A DNA stretch of 64,000 nt from Limnohabitans sp. Rim11 (GCF_001269365.1 NZ_CXOM01000001.1:620090-684089), one strand, 5' to 3'; shown: positions 8,493 to 16,508, counted from the first letter of the stretch. The notes: a model not told the origin generated them from the sequence alone. Numbers and translations are program-made.

Positions 8493-8526
8493 TGACAGCC
8501 AATTGACTTATGTCAATTGGCTGTCA
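8493..8526. promoter_or_regulatory. 34-nt perfect palindrome with a central TTGAC-N4-GTCAA box
   Basis: Arms 8493-8507 and 8512-8526 are perfect 15-base inverted repeats around the loop TTAT. The centre, TTGACTTATGTCAA (8503-8516), has the form of a CRP/FNR-family site. Its centre lies about 60 bases upstream of the predicted sox transcription start, the usual position for class I activation. The same sequence starts 10 bases after the FadL-like stop and could also fold as the transcript end of that gene, although no clear T run follows. Confidence 0.6.
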
Positions 8527-8536
8527 GGAGATGCCA

Positions 8537-9859
8537 TCAATAGCGGTGGCTCAGCATGAGTTGCCAATTGTTTTGGCTGTGAGAGATAGAAGCCATGGGT
8601 GAAGCTACTGTCACTTTGCTTGCATGTGACAGCGCAAAATCTAGTTGAGTTTGCTTGCTGATTTGATAACCAACACCCAAAGTCATGTGGTCTTCTATGA
8701 TGGCAGGGAACAAGGGGTTCACCCATTGATTGGGAATGGGGTTGCTTGCCATATTAATGCCGCCACGAACAGTCAGTTGGTCATTCATGCGGTACGCAGC
8801 GCCCAAAGAAACCACGGTTTGGTCTTCCCAGTGTTGAGGCATGGCAAAACTAACGCTGCCGCCCATACCGGCGCTGGTGTAGCTCATGGAGAACTGACGC
8901 ATCACTTTGGACCATTCAATGCGTTTGATGTCTGCAGCCCATGTCAGGGATGGTGATGCTTGCATGGCCATGCCAACCGTCAGAGTTGCAGGCATTTGAA
9001 AGTCCAGCACTTTAATCTGCCCCATGTCTGCAAAACCGCCAGGGGCACTTAAACTGGCACCTGTGGTCGATGTCTTCATGTCACCTTGTGATGTTTTGAA
9101 GTGGTAACTGGCACCCAAGGTCATCTCAGGCGTGGCCTGGTAGGTTAAGCCCAATTTGCCAGTCCAACCAGTGGCTTTGGCAGCGCCGCTGTAATCACTG
9201 GTGTTGGAGAAGTCGATTCGAGCCCATGGTGCTTGTGCCAGTTGTGGCAATGCCATACCCAAGTTGCCAGACGGCATGCCATTGACCATGGCACCTAGTT
9301 GAGCACCTGTAGCGGCCATCTTCATGTCCAAGTTAGACCAAGCATAGTCCAGCGTGGCGCCCACATTCAATTTGTCATTGACTTGCATGGCAACTGGAAA
9401 TAACACACGACCCACGCTCAATTCTGAACGCACATCTGAACCTGAGCCCATGGCCAGAGAGGTGTTGGCAGCATATTCAGTGCCCATGCCACCTTGACCA
9501 AACATGCCGACGCCCCACGTTGTATTGCCAGTTTTACGAACCCAGCCCACAGCTGGCATTACATAGGAGGTTCCACCTGACTTGGCGCTAGGAAAACCTG
9601 GCACAGTCGTGGACACCTTGGGGCCTAAAACACCCACTGCCAAATCCAAGCGTGTACCTTCTGGTCCCATTTGCAAGGTGGCAGGGTTGTTCATCATGGC
9701 GGCTGTGCCATTGTCAAAGGCGGCAGCTGCACCACCCATGGCCATGGCGACGGGGCCATAGCCCTCAAGAACCATGCCATTGGTGGCCCAGGCTGAAGTG
9801 CCCGCCATTAAGAGAGAAGCAGCAATAGCGGTTGTTTGTTTTTTAAATTGAATGCGCAT
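8537..9859 (-). CDS. FadL/OmpP1/TodX-type outer-membrane channel
   Basis: A 440-residue precursor with a Sec signal ending SAWA, followed by TNGMVLEGYGPVAMAMGGAAAAFDNGT and MMNNPATL. These are the N-terminal hatch features of the FadL/OmpP1 family of 14-stranded barrels for hydrophobic compounds. It ends in HRY, an aromatic C-terminal residue suited to barrel assembly. It starts 14 bases after the DUF302 lipoprotein stop and is probably co-transcribed with it. Its place between sox and cytochrome genes suggests a role with sulfur compounds, but this is inference; a fatty-acid or aromatic-hydrocarbon role cannot be excluded from sequence. Confidence 0.85.
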   Translation of the reverse strand: MRIQFKKQTTAIAASLLMAGTSAWATNGMVLEGYGPVAMAMGGAAAAFDNGTAAMMNNPATLQMGPEGTRLDLAVGVLGPKVSTTVPGFPSAKSGGTSYVMPAVGWVRKTGNTTWGVGMFGQGGMGTEYAANTSLAMGSGSDVRSELSVGRVLFPVAMQVNDKLNVGATLDYAWSNLDMKMAATGAQLGAMVNGMPSGNLGMALPQLAQAPWARIDFSNTSDYSGAAKATGWTGKLGLTYQATPEMTLGASYHFKTSQGDMKTSTTGASLSAPGGFADMGQIKVLDFQMPATLTVGMAMQASPSLTWAADIKRIEWSKVMRQFSMSYTSAGMGGSVSFAMPQHWEDQTVVSLGAAYRMNDQLTVRGGINMASNPIPNQWVNPLFPAIIEDHMTLGVGYQISKQTQLDFALSHASKVTVASPMASISHSQNNWQLMLSHRY

Positions 9860-9873
9860 GTTGTTTCCTTGAA

Positions 9874-10449
9874 TTAAATTTCACCTTTGGAGGCGCGCTC
9901 CATCATTTCCCAGAGGGTGTCTCGCACGGCTCTGGCTTCTTCTTTTAAGGGGGATGGCAATTTGCGGCCCATCTTGACCATCATGTCCATGTTCAGGGTG
10001 TAAAGCCAAAGACCGTCTTCTTTTTCGACCACGGTGATGCGGCAGGGCAGATATGCTGCCATGTGGGGGCTAAAGTCCACCATTCTGCGTGCTGTAGTGG
10101 GTGTACAGAAGGAGTAAACGGTCAAGAGTTTTTGCTTTTGGCCGGTACGCGCTTCGAGTTCCTTTGACAAAGGCAAGGTCCCCACGTCTTTCATATTGCG
10201 CTCTGTGGCAACTTGCTTCAGGATTTGTTCGATGTCATTGGCTGTCACGCCTTTGGCAACTTTGCGCTCCCAAGTGGTTGCTACCGCAATGTCGCCATTG
10301 CCTTCGATCCAACGATCCCACATGCGACTGGCTTCAGCGCCAGCGCCATCTTCTAATTTGGAAAGGGTGCCAATGGTGCTGCAGCCAGACAATGTAAAAA
10401 CAGCTGTCAAAAGGCCAATCCATGTGGCTTGTTTTAATCCGAATCGCAT
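9874..10449 (-). CDS. DUF302-domain lipoprotein
   Basis: A 191-residue protein whose leader ends LSGC, a lipobox, so it should be lipid-anchored in the periplasm. The segment YLPCRITVVEKEDGLWLYTLNMDMMVKMGRKLP and the final ERASKGEI match DUF302, a small domain often found beside sulfur-oxidation and thiosulfate genes. Function is unknown. It precedes and likely shares a transcript with the FadL-like porin. Upstream lie two dyads, ATTGTCA-N8-TGACAAT (10519-10540) and a CsoR-type site near 10556-10574, so it is a likely regulated gene. Confidence 0.8.
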   Translation of the reverse strand: MRFGLKQATWIGLLTAVFTLSGCSTIGTLSKLEDGAGAEASRMWDRWIEGNGDIAVATTWERKVAKGVTANDIEQILKQVATERNMKDVGTLPLSKELEARTGQKQKLLTVYSFCTPTTARRMVDFSPHMAAYLPCRITVVEKEDGLWLYTLNMDMMVKMGRKLPSPLKEEARAVRDTLWEMMERASKGEI

Positions 10450-10518
10450 AATTTCTCCTTAGTTACACACAATGCTGTCAAGATTTGTGTGCATACCCAA
10501 ATCTCCAGTTCAATAGAG

Positions 10519-10540
10519 ATTGTCAACTCATTGTGACAAT
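10519..10540. promoter_or_regulatory. Inverted repeat upstream of the DUF302 gene
   Basis: ATTGTCA (10519-10525) and TGACAAT (10534-10540) are perfect 7-base arms with an 8-base spacer. On the minus strand the left arm supplies a TTGACA -35-like hexamer, but no convincing -10 follows at the right distance. It is about 70 bases upstream of the DUF302 start. Confidence 0.4.
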
Positions 10541-10554
10541 TGCGGTATCGGAGA

Positions 10555-10574
10555 ATACCCTAGGGGGTAGGGTA
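10555..10574. promoter_or_regulatory. CsoR/CstR-like operator dyad
   Basis: ATACCC-TA-GGGGGTA (10555-10569) has the A/T-flanked C-tract/G-tract form of operators bound by CsoR-family repressors, and TACCCTA (10556-10562) with TAGGGTA (10568-10574) also form a perfect 7-base inverted repeat. It lies between a cytochrome gene and the DUF302-FadL pair. No CsoR-family gene is visible in the window, so the binding protein is unknown. Confidence 0.4.
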
Positions 10575-10593
10575 AGATGGACGTCAGGAACTG

Positions 10594-10926
10594 TTATTTG
10601 AACTTGTAATGGTCACGGTTTAAGACTGCTGCAACAGCGGTGACTTCTTCGGGGAAAAAGCCTAGGTTGAGTTCGGTATTGCATTGCTCAACCATGCCTC
10701 TTAAAAAGCCTGGGGTGTTGATACGACCCTGTGGCTTATACATGGCACTGCCATTGCCTCCAACTCTTTGTTGATGACAGGCATCGCATTTGTTTTGAGC
10801 AATTAATTGAGCGCCGAGTTTCAAGTCGGCGTCTTTGAACAAAGCAGGCTGGGCCAAAGCGTTTTGATTGAACATTGCAAAAAACAATGCACCTCCAGCA
10901 ATGAAGGATTTGCAAAGTGTATTCAT
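10594..10926 (-). CDS. Small single-heme c-type cytochrome-like protein
   Basis: The start used is the ATG at 10926 (MNTLCKSFIAGG), which gives a normal Sec signal ending ALAQ; the frame is open further upstream but without signal-peptide logic. The 110-residue precursor has one heme motif, CDACH, then GSAMYKPQGRINTPGFLRGMVEQC, a pattern not typical of class I cytochromes, with an extra cysteine. I do not recognise a named family. It follows the class I cytochrome gene by 29 bases and probably forms a pair with it as periplasmic electron carriers for Sox or Fcc enzymes. Confidence 0.75.
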   Translation of the reverse strand: MNTLCKSFIAGGALFFAMFNQNALAQPALFKDADLKLGAQLIAQNKCDACHQQRVGGNGSAMYKPQGRINTPGFLRGMVEQCNTELNLGFFPEEVTAVAAVLNRDHYKFK

Positions 10927-10955
10927 GGCTTTAATCCACCTGTTTGAAGAAGAGA

Positions 10956-11273
10956 TTATTTGGCGCCAGCCAAAATCCAAGTTGCCAGTGTCGTTGCGTC
11001 GGCATCGCTCAGTGCTGCCTGAGCGGGCATGGGAACAGGGCCCCACTTGCCAGAACCACCAGCTTTGATGCTTTTAGCCAAAGTAGCGGCAGCATCTTTT
11101 TGTCCTGCGTATTTCTTTGCAACTTCTTGATAGGCTGGGCCCACCAATTTTTTGTCGACGGCATGGCAGGCCATGCAGGCGTTCTTTTTGGCCAAATCAC
11201 TGTTGGCCATTGCGGACATAGAAGCCAAAAAGGCGGTGATTAAAGTTGCTTTAAGCGCTGTGTTGAAAGTCAT
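10956..11273 (-). CDS. Class I cytochrome c (c-551/c8 type)
   Basis: A 105-residue precursor with a Sec signal ending AMA and heme motif CMACH at residues 33-37. The C-terminal half has the GSGKWGPVPMPAQ loop that supplies the axial methionine and the final ATWILAGAK helix, as in cytochrome c-551/c8. The ATG at 11273 is preferred over an in-frame upstream ATG (11285) because GAGGG lies six bases before it. A TATATA element lies about 25 bases upstream. Likely role: soluble acceptor of electrons from SoxAX, SoxCD or sulfide dehydrogenase. Confidence 0.85.
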   Translation of the reverse strand: MTFNTALKATLITAFLASMSAMANSDLAKKNACMACHAVDKKLVGPAYQEVAKKYAGQKDAAATLAKSIKAGGSGKWGPVPMPAQAALSDADATTLATWILAGAK

Positions 11274-11408
11274 TTTTTCCCTCATGAGTTGAATATATAA
11301 CCAAGCGCTAATTTAACTGAAGTCAAGACTTTTGGGATAAAGTTGTAATGATTGATGCCTAAGTATTTACCCGATGGCGTGGTCGACTTTTAGTTTACAA
11401 ATTTCCCC

Positions 11409-11918
11409 TTAAGCCCGCAAAATTTTGCGGGCTGCCGAAATTCTCTCGTCAAGGTAGGCACCGTAAAAATCAGGCAAATAACCGCCTTCCATTCTCTCGG
11501 CCACTTCTTTGCCTTTGGGACCAAAGAAAAGAAGGGTTGGCGCAATGCTGACACGCCAAGCTTTGACCATTTGGTCGTGGGTTTGAGATTGTCCTGCAAA
11601 ATTCTTCAACAGCGACTCGCTTCGCATGTCAACTTGCACGATGGGCATGCCTTGTTTTTGCATGGGTCCCAGGTAGCTGTCACGCGCCACTCTGCAAAAC
11701 GGACAACCTTCCAAACTGACCATCACAATCAGTGGTTCTTTGGTTTTGAGCGCCGTCTCCAACTCTTCATTTAATGACTTCGAAGAAGGCAGTTTGGCTG
11801 ACGCTGCAGTGACGTTGAGAGCTAGACTGCCTAGGCTTAAAGCGCTCAATGACCCCCAATTTTGTAAAAACTGACGTCTTTTTATACCTATGGGGGTAAA
11901 TTCATCTAGCGATGACAT
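11409..11918 (-). CDS. soxW: SoxW-like periplasmic thioredoxin
   Basis: A thioredoxin-fold protein of 169 residues if it starts at the ATG 11918; a TTG further upstream (11972) would add 18 residues without signal-peptide logic. The leader contains KRRQFLQNWGSLSALSLG, a Tat-like or Sec signal. The redox motif is CPFC within VSLEGCPFCRVARDSY, and the cis-proline is in the SIAPTLLFF segment. SoxW-type thioredoxins keep SoxY or other Sox partners reduced in the periplasm. It is divergent from the YeeE/TsuA-like transporter at 12043. Confidence 0.75.
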   Translation of the reverse strand: MSSLDEFTPIGIKRRQFLQNWGSLSALSLGSLALNVTAASAKLPSSKSLNEELETALKTKEPLIVMVSLEGCPFCRVARDSYLGPMQKQGMPIVQVDMRSESLLKNFAGQSQTHDQMVKAWRVSIAPTLLFFGPKGKEVAERMEGGYLPDFYGAYLDERISAARKILRA

Positions 11919-12042
11919 GATGTTTCTGCTTGTTAAGAGGCGACAATTGAAGGCTGTTTCATTTTTGTCCAAGTAAAGGCTTTGCAGCCTGAAGCTTGAG
12001 TCAAGTTTTATATCAGCGTTAAGTGAATTATTGGGGAAGTTT

Positions 12043-13107
12043 GTGAATCTCGCAAGTCTGCTTGAAACTTATGGTGACCACTGGATCTTGGCGATAGGTG
12101 GTGGACTGATCGGATTGTTATTTGGCTTTACTGCTCAGCGCTCAAAATTCTGTGCTCGCGCCGCAGTCATTGAGGGCTCCGATGGTGTCTGGGGACCTCG
12201 ATTTGCAGGGTGGTTACTGGCATTTGCGTCTGCCATTTTGATGGTTCAAGCATTCACGGCAACTGGGTTTCTCAAAACAGAAAGCGCGCGCCATCTCGGC
12301 GCCCAAGGCAGTATCTCTGGCGCTATTTTGGGTGGATTAATGTTTGGCATCGGCATGATCATGACACGGGGCTGTGCCAGCCGATTGATCATTTTGTCTG
12401 CCAATGGAAATTTGAGAGCTTGGATTTCTGGTTTGGTGTTTGCTGTCACCGTTCAAGCCAGTATCTCTGGATCATTGGCGCCTCTTCGAAAGCAGATGGC
12501 AGGCTGGTGGCTGGTTGACGGGGGACCGGATAGGAATTTATTGATCTTGACGTCTTCTTCAGCTTGGATGGGTTGGCTCATTGGTTTTGTGTTCTTGGTG
12601 TTGGCACTTTGGCGATTTAAAAACAATGCCTCAAGTTCAGTCCCAAGCAAGCTGGGCAGTGTGCTGGTTGGTGCAGCCATCGCGCTGGGTTGGTGCTTTA
12701 CTCAGTGGGTTGCCAATGCATCCTTTGAGCCCATCGCAGTTCAAAGCTTAACGTTCAGCGGTCCTTCTGCTGAATGGTTAACTCGCGTGCTGTACACCGA
12801 AACAGCACCCAAATTTGGATTTGATGCAGGGCTGTTACCCAGTGTATTTGTGGGCTCTTTGTTGGCCGGCCTCATTTTTGGTGAATTCAAATTTGAAGGC
12901 TTTCAAACTGAAAACAAATTAGGTCACTACCTGAGTGGGGCGCTACTGATGGGATTTGGTGCTGTGTTGGCTGGCGGTTGTACTGTAGGTGCTGGCATGA
13001 CTGGCGGCGTTATTTTTTCAAACACTGCTTGGCTCACTTTGATTTCAATTGCTATCGGTGCTGCCTTTACCTACAAATTCTTAAAGTCAATTGGTGCTCC
13101 CACCTGA
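12043..13107 (+). CDS. YeeE/YedE (TsuA-like) thiosulfate transporter, copy 1
   Basis: A 354-residue integral membrane protein with many hydrophobic helices. Family cysteines appear in QRSKFCARAA, MTRGCASRL and AGGCTVGAG, the three conserved positions along the thiosulfate path in TsuA/YeeE. The start is taken as GTG at 12043, which has GGGGAAG just upstream. Within a thiosulfate-oxidising cluster the likely cargo is thiosulfate or another inorganic sulfur species moving across the inner membrane; direction and substrate are inferred from family. A closely related copy follows at 13210. Confidence 0.85.
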   Translation: MNLASLLETYGDHWILAIGGGLIGLLFGFTAQRSKFCARAAVIEGSDGVWGPRFAGWLLAFASAILMVQAFTATGFLKTESARHLGAQGSISGAILGGLMFGIGMIMTRGCASRLIILSANGNLRAWISGLVFAVTVQASISGSLAPLRKQMAGWWLVDGGPDRNLLILTSSSAWMGWLIGFVFLVLALWRFKNNASSSVPSKLGSVLVGAAIALGWCFTQWVANASFEPIAVQSLTFSGPSAEWLTRVLYTETAPKFGFDAGLLPSVFVGSLLAGLIFGEFKFEGFQTENKLGHYLSGALLMGFGAVLAGGCTVGAGMTGGVIFSNTAWLTLISIAIGAAFTYKFLKSIGAPT

Positions 13108-13131
13108 GAAACTCGCGCCAGTTCCCATTCA

Positions 13132-13172
13132 TTGACTTAGGTCAAGTCTTTCAAATGCCAGATTGCTACAGT
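13132..13172 (+). promoter_or_regulatory. FNR/CRP-type box and promoter of the second YeeE gene
   Basis: TTGAC-TTAG-GTCAA (13132-13145) is a perfect dyad. A TACAGT -10 preceded by TG (13167-13172) sets the start of transcription near 13179, which puts the box centre at about -40.5, the usual class II activator position overlapping the -35. This gives the second transporter its own regulated promoter. Confidence 0.55.
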
Positions 13173-13209
13173 ACAGGCTCATTAGATCAATGCCAAAAGT
13201 GAGTCGAGT

Positions 13210-14283
13210 TTGAACCAATTGATGTCAGTCGTGCTTGAAATGTATGGAGAAGGTGCTGTCTTGGCAGCCGGTGGCGGTTTGATTGGATTGCTCTTCGGCT
13301 TCTTCGCTCAACGCTCTAAATTTTGTTTGAGAGCTGCGGTCATTGACTTTTGGCACGGGCACTTTAAGGGCAAACTTTCAATTTGGTTGCTTGCATTTTC
13401 TGCGGCCGTGATCGGTACGCAGGCCCTTTCGTTGTGGGGCGGTCTTGATAGCAGCAGTGCTCGTCAAATTGCGGCCAAAGGCAGCTTGTCTGGCGCATTG
13501 CTGGGTGGCTTGTTATTTGGCGTCGGCATGATCATGACCCGAGGCTGCGCAAGCCGCTTGTTAGTGCTATCTGCCAATGGCAATTTGCGTGCGCTTTTAT
13601 CGGGGCTTATTTTCGCCGTCGTCGCTCAATCTAGTTTGAATGGCGCACTCATGCCCGCACGATTGGCAATCAGTGAAATTTATACGGTTGAAGGCGGGCC
13701 AAGCCGTAACCTATTGGCGTGGGTTGGCATGGGCCATGAGGCAGGTTTGGCATTGGGCGGCATTTGGTTTTTGATCGCCATTTATTTTGCCAGTAGAAGT
13801 TCGGGTAAGACCCTGGGCGTTTGGATTGGGGCTGTTGGTACGGGCCTCAGCGTGGCCGCCGCATGGGGTTTTTCGCAGTGGGTTGCCAAAAACTCATTTG
13901 AGCCCATACAAATTCAAGGCTTAACTTTCAGTGGCCCTTCTGCGGAGTGGTTGATGCGTGTGTTGCAAACGCCCGCACCCAAAATTGGTTTCGAATTTGG
14001 ACTGATGCCAGGTGTCTTTTTGGGATCTCTTGCGGGTGCCTTGTTTGGCCGAGAATTCAAGCTGGAGGGCTTCAAAGACGGTTACAGCATGCGACGCTAC
14101 ATTGGCGGCGCCATTTTGATGGGCTTTGGCTCGATGTTGGCTGGGGGATGCGCTATCGGTGCAGGCGTTACAGGCGGTGCAATTTTTGCATTGACCGCAT
14201 GGCTGACCTTGGTGGGGATGTGGCTGGGAGCAGGGCTAACGGACAGGTGGCTCGATTCACCGGCCACCCATCGCTTGCCTTAA
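13210..14283 (+). CDS. YeeE/YedE (TsuA-like) thiosulfate transporter, copy 2
   Basis: A 357-residue membrane protein clearly paralogous to the preceding gene: both share GGGLIGLLFGF, AQRSKFC, MIMTRGCASRL, LSANGNLRA, LTFSGPSAEWL and MGFG-LAGGC. All three family cysteines are kept. The start is TTG at 13210 or ATG at 13222; ribosome-binding evidence is weak for both. A separate promoter with a TTGAC-N4-GTCAA box lies upstream, so the two copies may be expressed under different conditions. Substrate inferred as thiosulfate or a related sulfur compound. It ends 4 bases before the convergent cytochrome gene. Confidence 0.85.
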   Translation: MNQLMSVVLEMYGEGAVLAAGGGLIGLLFGFFAQRSKFCLRAAVIDFWHGHFKGKLSIWLLAFSAAVIGTQALSLWGGLDSSSARQIAAKGSLSGALLGGLLFGVGMIMTRGCASRLLVLSANGNLRALLSGLIFAVVAQSSLNGALMPARLAISEIYTVEGGPSRNLLAWVGMGHEAGLALGGIWFLIAIYFASRSSGKTLGVWIGAVGTGLSVAAAWGFSQWVAKNSFEPIQIQGLTFSGPSAEWLMRVLQTPAPKIGFEFGLMPGVFLGSLAGALFGREFKLEGFKDGYSMRRYIGGAILMGFGSMLAGGCAIGAGVTGGAIFALTAWLTLVGMWLGAGLTDRWLDSPATHRLP

Positions 14284-14286
14284 AGT

Positions 14287-14898
14287 TTATTTACCACTCA
14301 AATATTCGGCAACAGCGGCCATTTCAAGTGGCGTCATTTTGCTCACAATGGCATGCATGACGGCATTGTCATTGTTGCGCTCTCGCGTGTTAAATTGCTT
14401 TAACTGTGTTTCTGTATAGATGGCGTACTGGCTCGCCAACCTTGGCAGAGAAACAGTACCTTTGGCTTCTGCACCATGACAGCTTGCGCAAGCGGGAAGC
14501 CCGCTGAACTTGTTGCCATTGTGAAATATGTACTGTCCGACTGAAGCCAAACCTTTGTCTTTGGGCGCTTCTACTGGAACCTTTTGGCTCTCATAAAAAC
14601 GACCCACAGCCGCCATGTCTTCAGGACTTAACTTGGCCACCATGTCGGCCATAGCCGTGCTTTTTCGTTTGCCCGACTTGAAGTTGTCAAGCTGTTTGGC
14701 AATGTATTCAGCGTGCTGGCCCGCCAACCGAGGGAACATTTCGCTAGAAGACTCTCCTTCCGCACCATGGCACAAGAAGCAGGAGCCAGAAACAATTTTC
14801 TTAGCCCTTGCTTCATCTGCTTGTGCCAAGGCTGAACCGCAAAGCAAAGCCCAACCCACTGACAGTAAAAGTTGAGTGAATTTCAATTTTTGTGTCAT
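14287..14898 (-). CDS. Diheme cytochrome c4-like protein
   Basis: The ATG at 14898 gives a 203-residue precursor with a Sec signal ending ALAQ. Two repeated class I domains each carry a heme: CFLCHG in the first and CASCHG in the second, each followed by a P(R)LA(G/S)Q motif and an M-x-M/L-x-P segment (AKLSPEDMAAVGRFY; SKMTPLEMAAVAEYL) as in cytochrome c4. It starts 9 bases after the fccB stop and is probably co-transcribed with fccAB. Likely role: take electrons from flavocytochrome c to the oxidase. Confidence 0.85.
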   Translation of the reverse strand: MTQKLKFTQLLLSVGWALLCGSALAQADEARAKKIVSGSCFLCHGAEGESSSEMFPRLAGQHAEYIAKQLDNFKSGKRKSTAMADMVAKLSPEDMAAVGRFYESQKVPVEAPKDKGLASVGQYIFHNGNKFSGLPACASCHGAEAKGTVSLPRLASQYAIYTETQLKQFNTRERNNDNAVMHAIVSKMTPLEMAAVAEYLSGK

Positions 14899-14906
14899 GA
14901 CTTTGA

Positions 14907-16190
14907 TTAGGCGAGTGTGTCCGCCCAGATGTTGCGAGCCCAAGCCATGGCGTAACGGCCTTCGAGTTCGTTGGCCGCAGCAGATACGCCGCCAGAGCCA
15001 GGCACTGTCAACATGGTCTTTTTGTCGGCGTCATAGGCGTGAACGCTTGCCACGTGCACCACATCTTCTGAACTGACAAAGCTGTAGCAGGTGTTGTTGT
15101 AAATGGGCAATTTGTTGGGCTCTTTACCAGTCAACAATGCCACAACAGCGGCCGCACACGTTTTGCCGTGTTGGTTGGCCATGTGTCCCGATTTAGGCAT
15201 GGCGGGGGCAATTTGAATGGAGTCGCCCAAAACGTGAACGTTCTTGGCGGCTTTAGATTCAAATGTCAAGAAATCAACTTCGCACCAGCGTTTGTTGGCC
15301 GTTGCCAATCCTGATTTGACTGCGATGTCGCCAGCACGCATAGGTGGAATGACATTCAGCACATTGGCTTTAACGTCACTGTTGAATTCAAATTTGAGGG
15401 TGTTGGTGGCAGCATCGACATCGGACAAGCCGTGCTTTCCACGGTACTCAACGATGCCTTTATAGCGCTCAGCCCATGCCTTCTTGAACAAGGGGCCTTT
15501 GGAGGTCACGTCATCGTTGGCATCCAAGATGAGTACTTTGCTCTTTGGCTTTGCTTTACTGAAATATTCGGCAACTTGGCAAGCGCGCTCGTACGGGCCG
15601 GGAGGGCAGCGGTAGGGCGCCAAAGGAATGGCCAACGCATAGACGCCGCCATCGGGCATGGCTTCGAGTTGCTTTCGCAATGCAACCGTTTGTGCGCCTG
15701 CTTTCCAAGCATGCAAAACTTTGTCTTGTGCACCTGGTTTTTGCAAACCTGGCAAGTTTTCCATCATGAAGTCAACGCCGGGTGACAGGATCAATCGGTC
15801 GTAAGGCACTTCGCCGCCGCTGGCCAATTTGACGACTCGTTTGTCGGGGTCAACTTGGGTGACGTAATCTTTGATTAGATTGACGCCATGACGCTTTACG
15901 AGGTTGTCGTAAGACGTGGTGATGTCGGCCATTGTTTTGCTGCCGCCGATGACCAAATTGGAAATGGGGCAAGAAATGAAGCTAGCGTTGGGCTCAATCA
16001 ACGTGACTTGGATGCCATAGTCAGACCACATCCGCACGTACTTGGCAGCTGTAGCACCACCATAGCCACCACCGACCACCACAACTTTGGGGCCATTAGC
16101 GCCGCCAATGCTGGCGCAACCTGATGTGAGTCCCAATGCGCCTAATGCAGAAGCTGTTGAAGCGGTTTGAATAAATTGACGACGTTTCAT
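14907..16190 (-). CDS. fccB: Flavocytochrome c sulfide dehydrogenase, flavin subunit (FccB/SoxF)
   Basis: FccB oxidises sulfide to sulfur or polysulfide in the periplasm using FAD. The 427-residue protein has a leader MKRRQFIQTAS (twin arginine) ending LTSGC, a lipobox, so it may be a Tat-exported lipoprotein. The FAD-binding VVVGGGYGGATAAKYV motif follows. Redox-active cysteines are likely those in FISCPISN and NNTCYSF, and the RCPPGPYERA segment is typical of the family. It is 9 bases downstream of the small cytochrome subunit and upstream of the c4-like gene, forming a three-gene sulfide oxidation unit. Confidence 0.92.
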   Translation of the reverse strand: MKRRQFIQTASTASALGALGLTSGCASIGGANGPKVVVVGGGYGGATAAKYVRMWSDYGIQVTLIEPNASFISCPISNLVIGGSKTMADITTSYDNLVKRHGVNLIKDYVTQVDPDKRVVKLASGGEVPYDRLILSPGVDFMMENLPGLQKPGAQDKVLHAWKAGAQTVALRKQLEAMPDGGVYALAIPLAPYRCPPGPYERACQVAEYFSKAKPKSKVLILDANDDVTSKGPLFKKAWAERYKGIVEYRGKHGLSDVDAATNTLKFEFNSDVKANVLNVIPPMRAGDIAVKSGLATANKRWCEVDFLTFESKAAKNVHVLGDSIQIAPAMPKSGHMANQHGKTCAAAVVALLTGKEPNKLPIYNNTCYSFVSSEDVVHVASVHAYDADKKTMLTVPGSGGVSAAANELEGRYAMAWARNIWADTLA

Positions 16191-16199
16191 GACAACTCC

Positions 16200-16508
16200 T
16201 TATTTTTTCTGTGCTGCAAAATAACCCGCGATGGCCTTAATTTGGTCATCGCTGTACCCTTTTGCCAACTGATGCATGATGGTGGCAGGCTTGCGGCCAG
16301 CTTTGAAATCAAGCATTTTTTTGATCATGTCGTCTTTGTTAGCGCCAGCCAAAGACTCGCTGCCTGATTCGGCACGGCCATTGGTGCCATGACAATTTGA
16401 GCAGCTTGCTGCCCAGCCTCTAACTTGCAATGGGTCGGGGGTTGTTTGGGCGTTTACGCTGGAAACTGCGCAAAACAAGGCTGCAATTAAGAAGGGTATT
16501 TTTGTCAT
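16200..16508 (-). CDS. fccA: Small cytochrome c, FccA-like heme subunit
   Basis: A 102-residue precursor (ATG at 16508; the frame can be extended four codons to a TTG) with a Sec signal ending VNAQ. One heme motif, CSNCHG, occurs at residues 36-41, and MHQLAKGYSDDQIKAIAGYF near the end gives the axial-methionine region. It ends 10 bases before fccB and matches the monoheme type of flavocytochrome c cytochrome subunit. SoxE is another name used for this position in sox loci. Confidence 0.85.
   Translation of the reverse strand: MTKIPFLIAALFCAVSSVNAQTTPDPLQVRGWAASCSNCHGTNGRAESGSESLAGANKDDMIKKMLDFKAGRKPATIMHQLAKGYSDDQIKAIAGYFAAQKK

Noticed and set aside
11313-11326. TTAAC-TGAA-GTCAA before the class I cytochrome gene, considered as a fourth FNR-type box
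   Set aside because: One half-site is imperfect and it would lie near -32 relative to the TATATA element, not a usual activator position.
11995-12005. CTTGAGTCAAG dyad before the first YeeE gene, considered as an FNR-type box
   Set aside because: Arms are separated by a single base instead of four, so it does not have the spacing of the other boxes.
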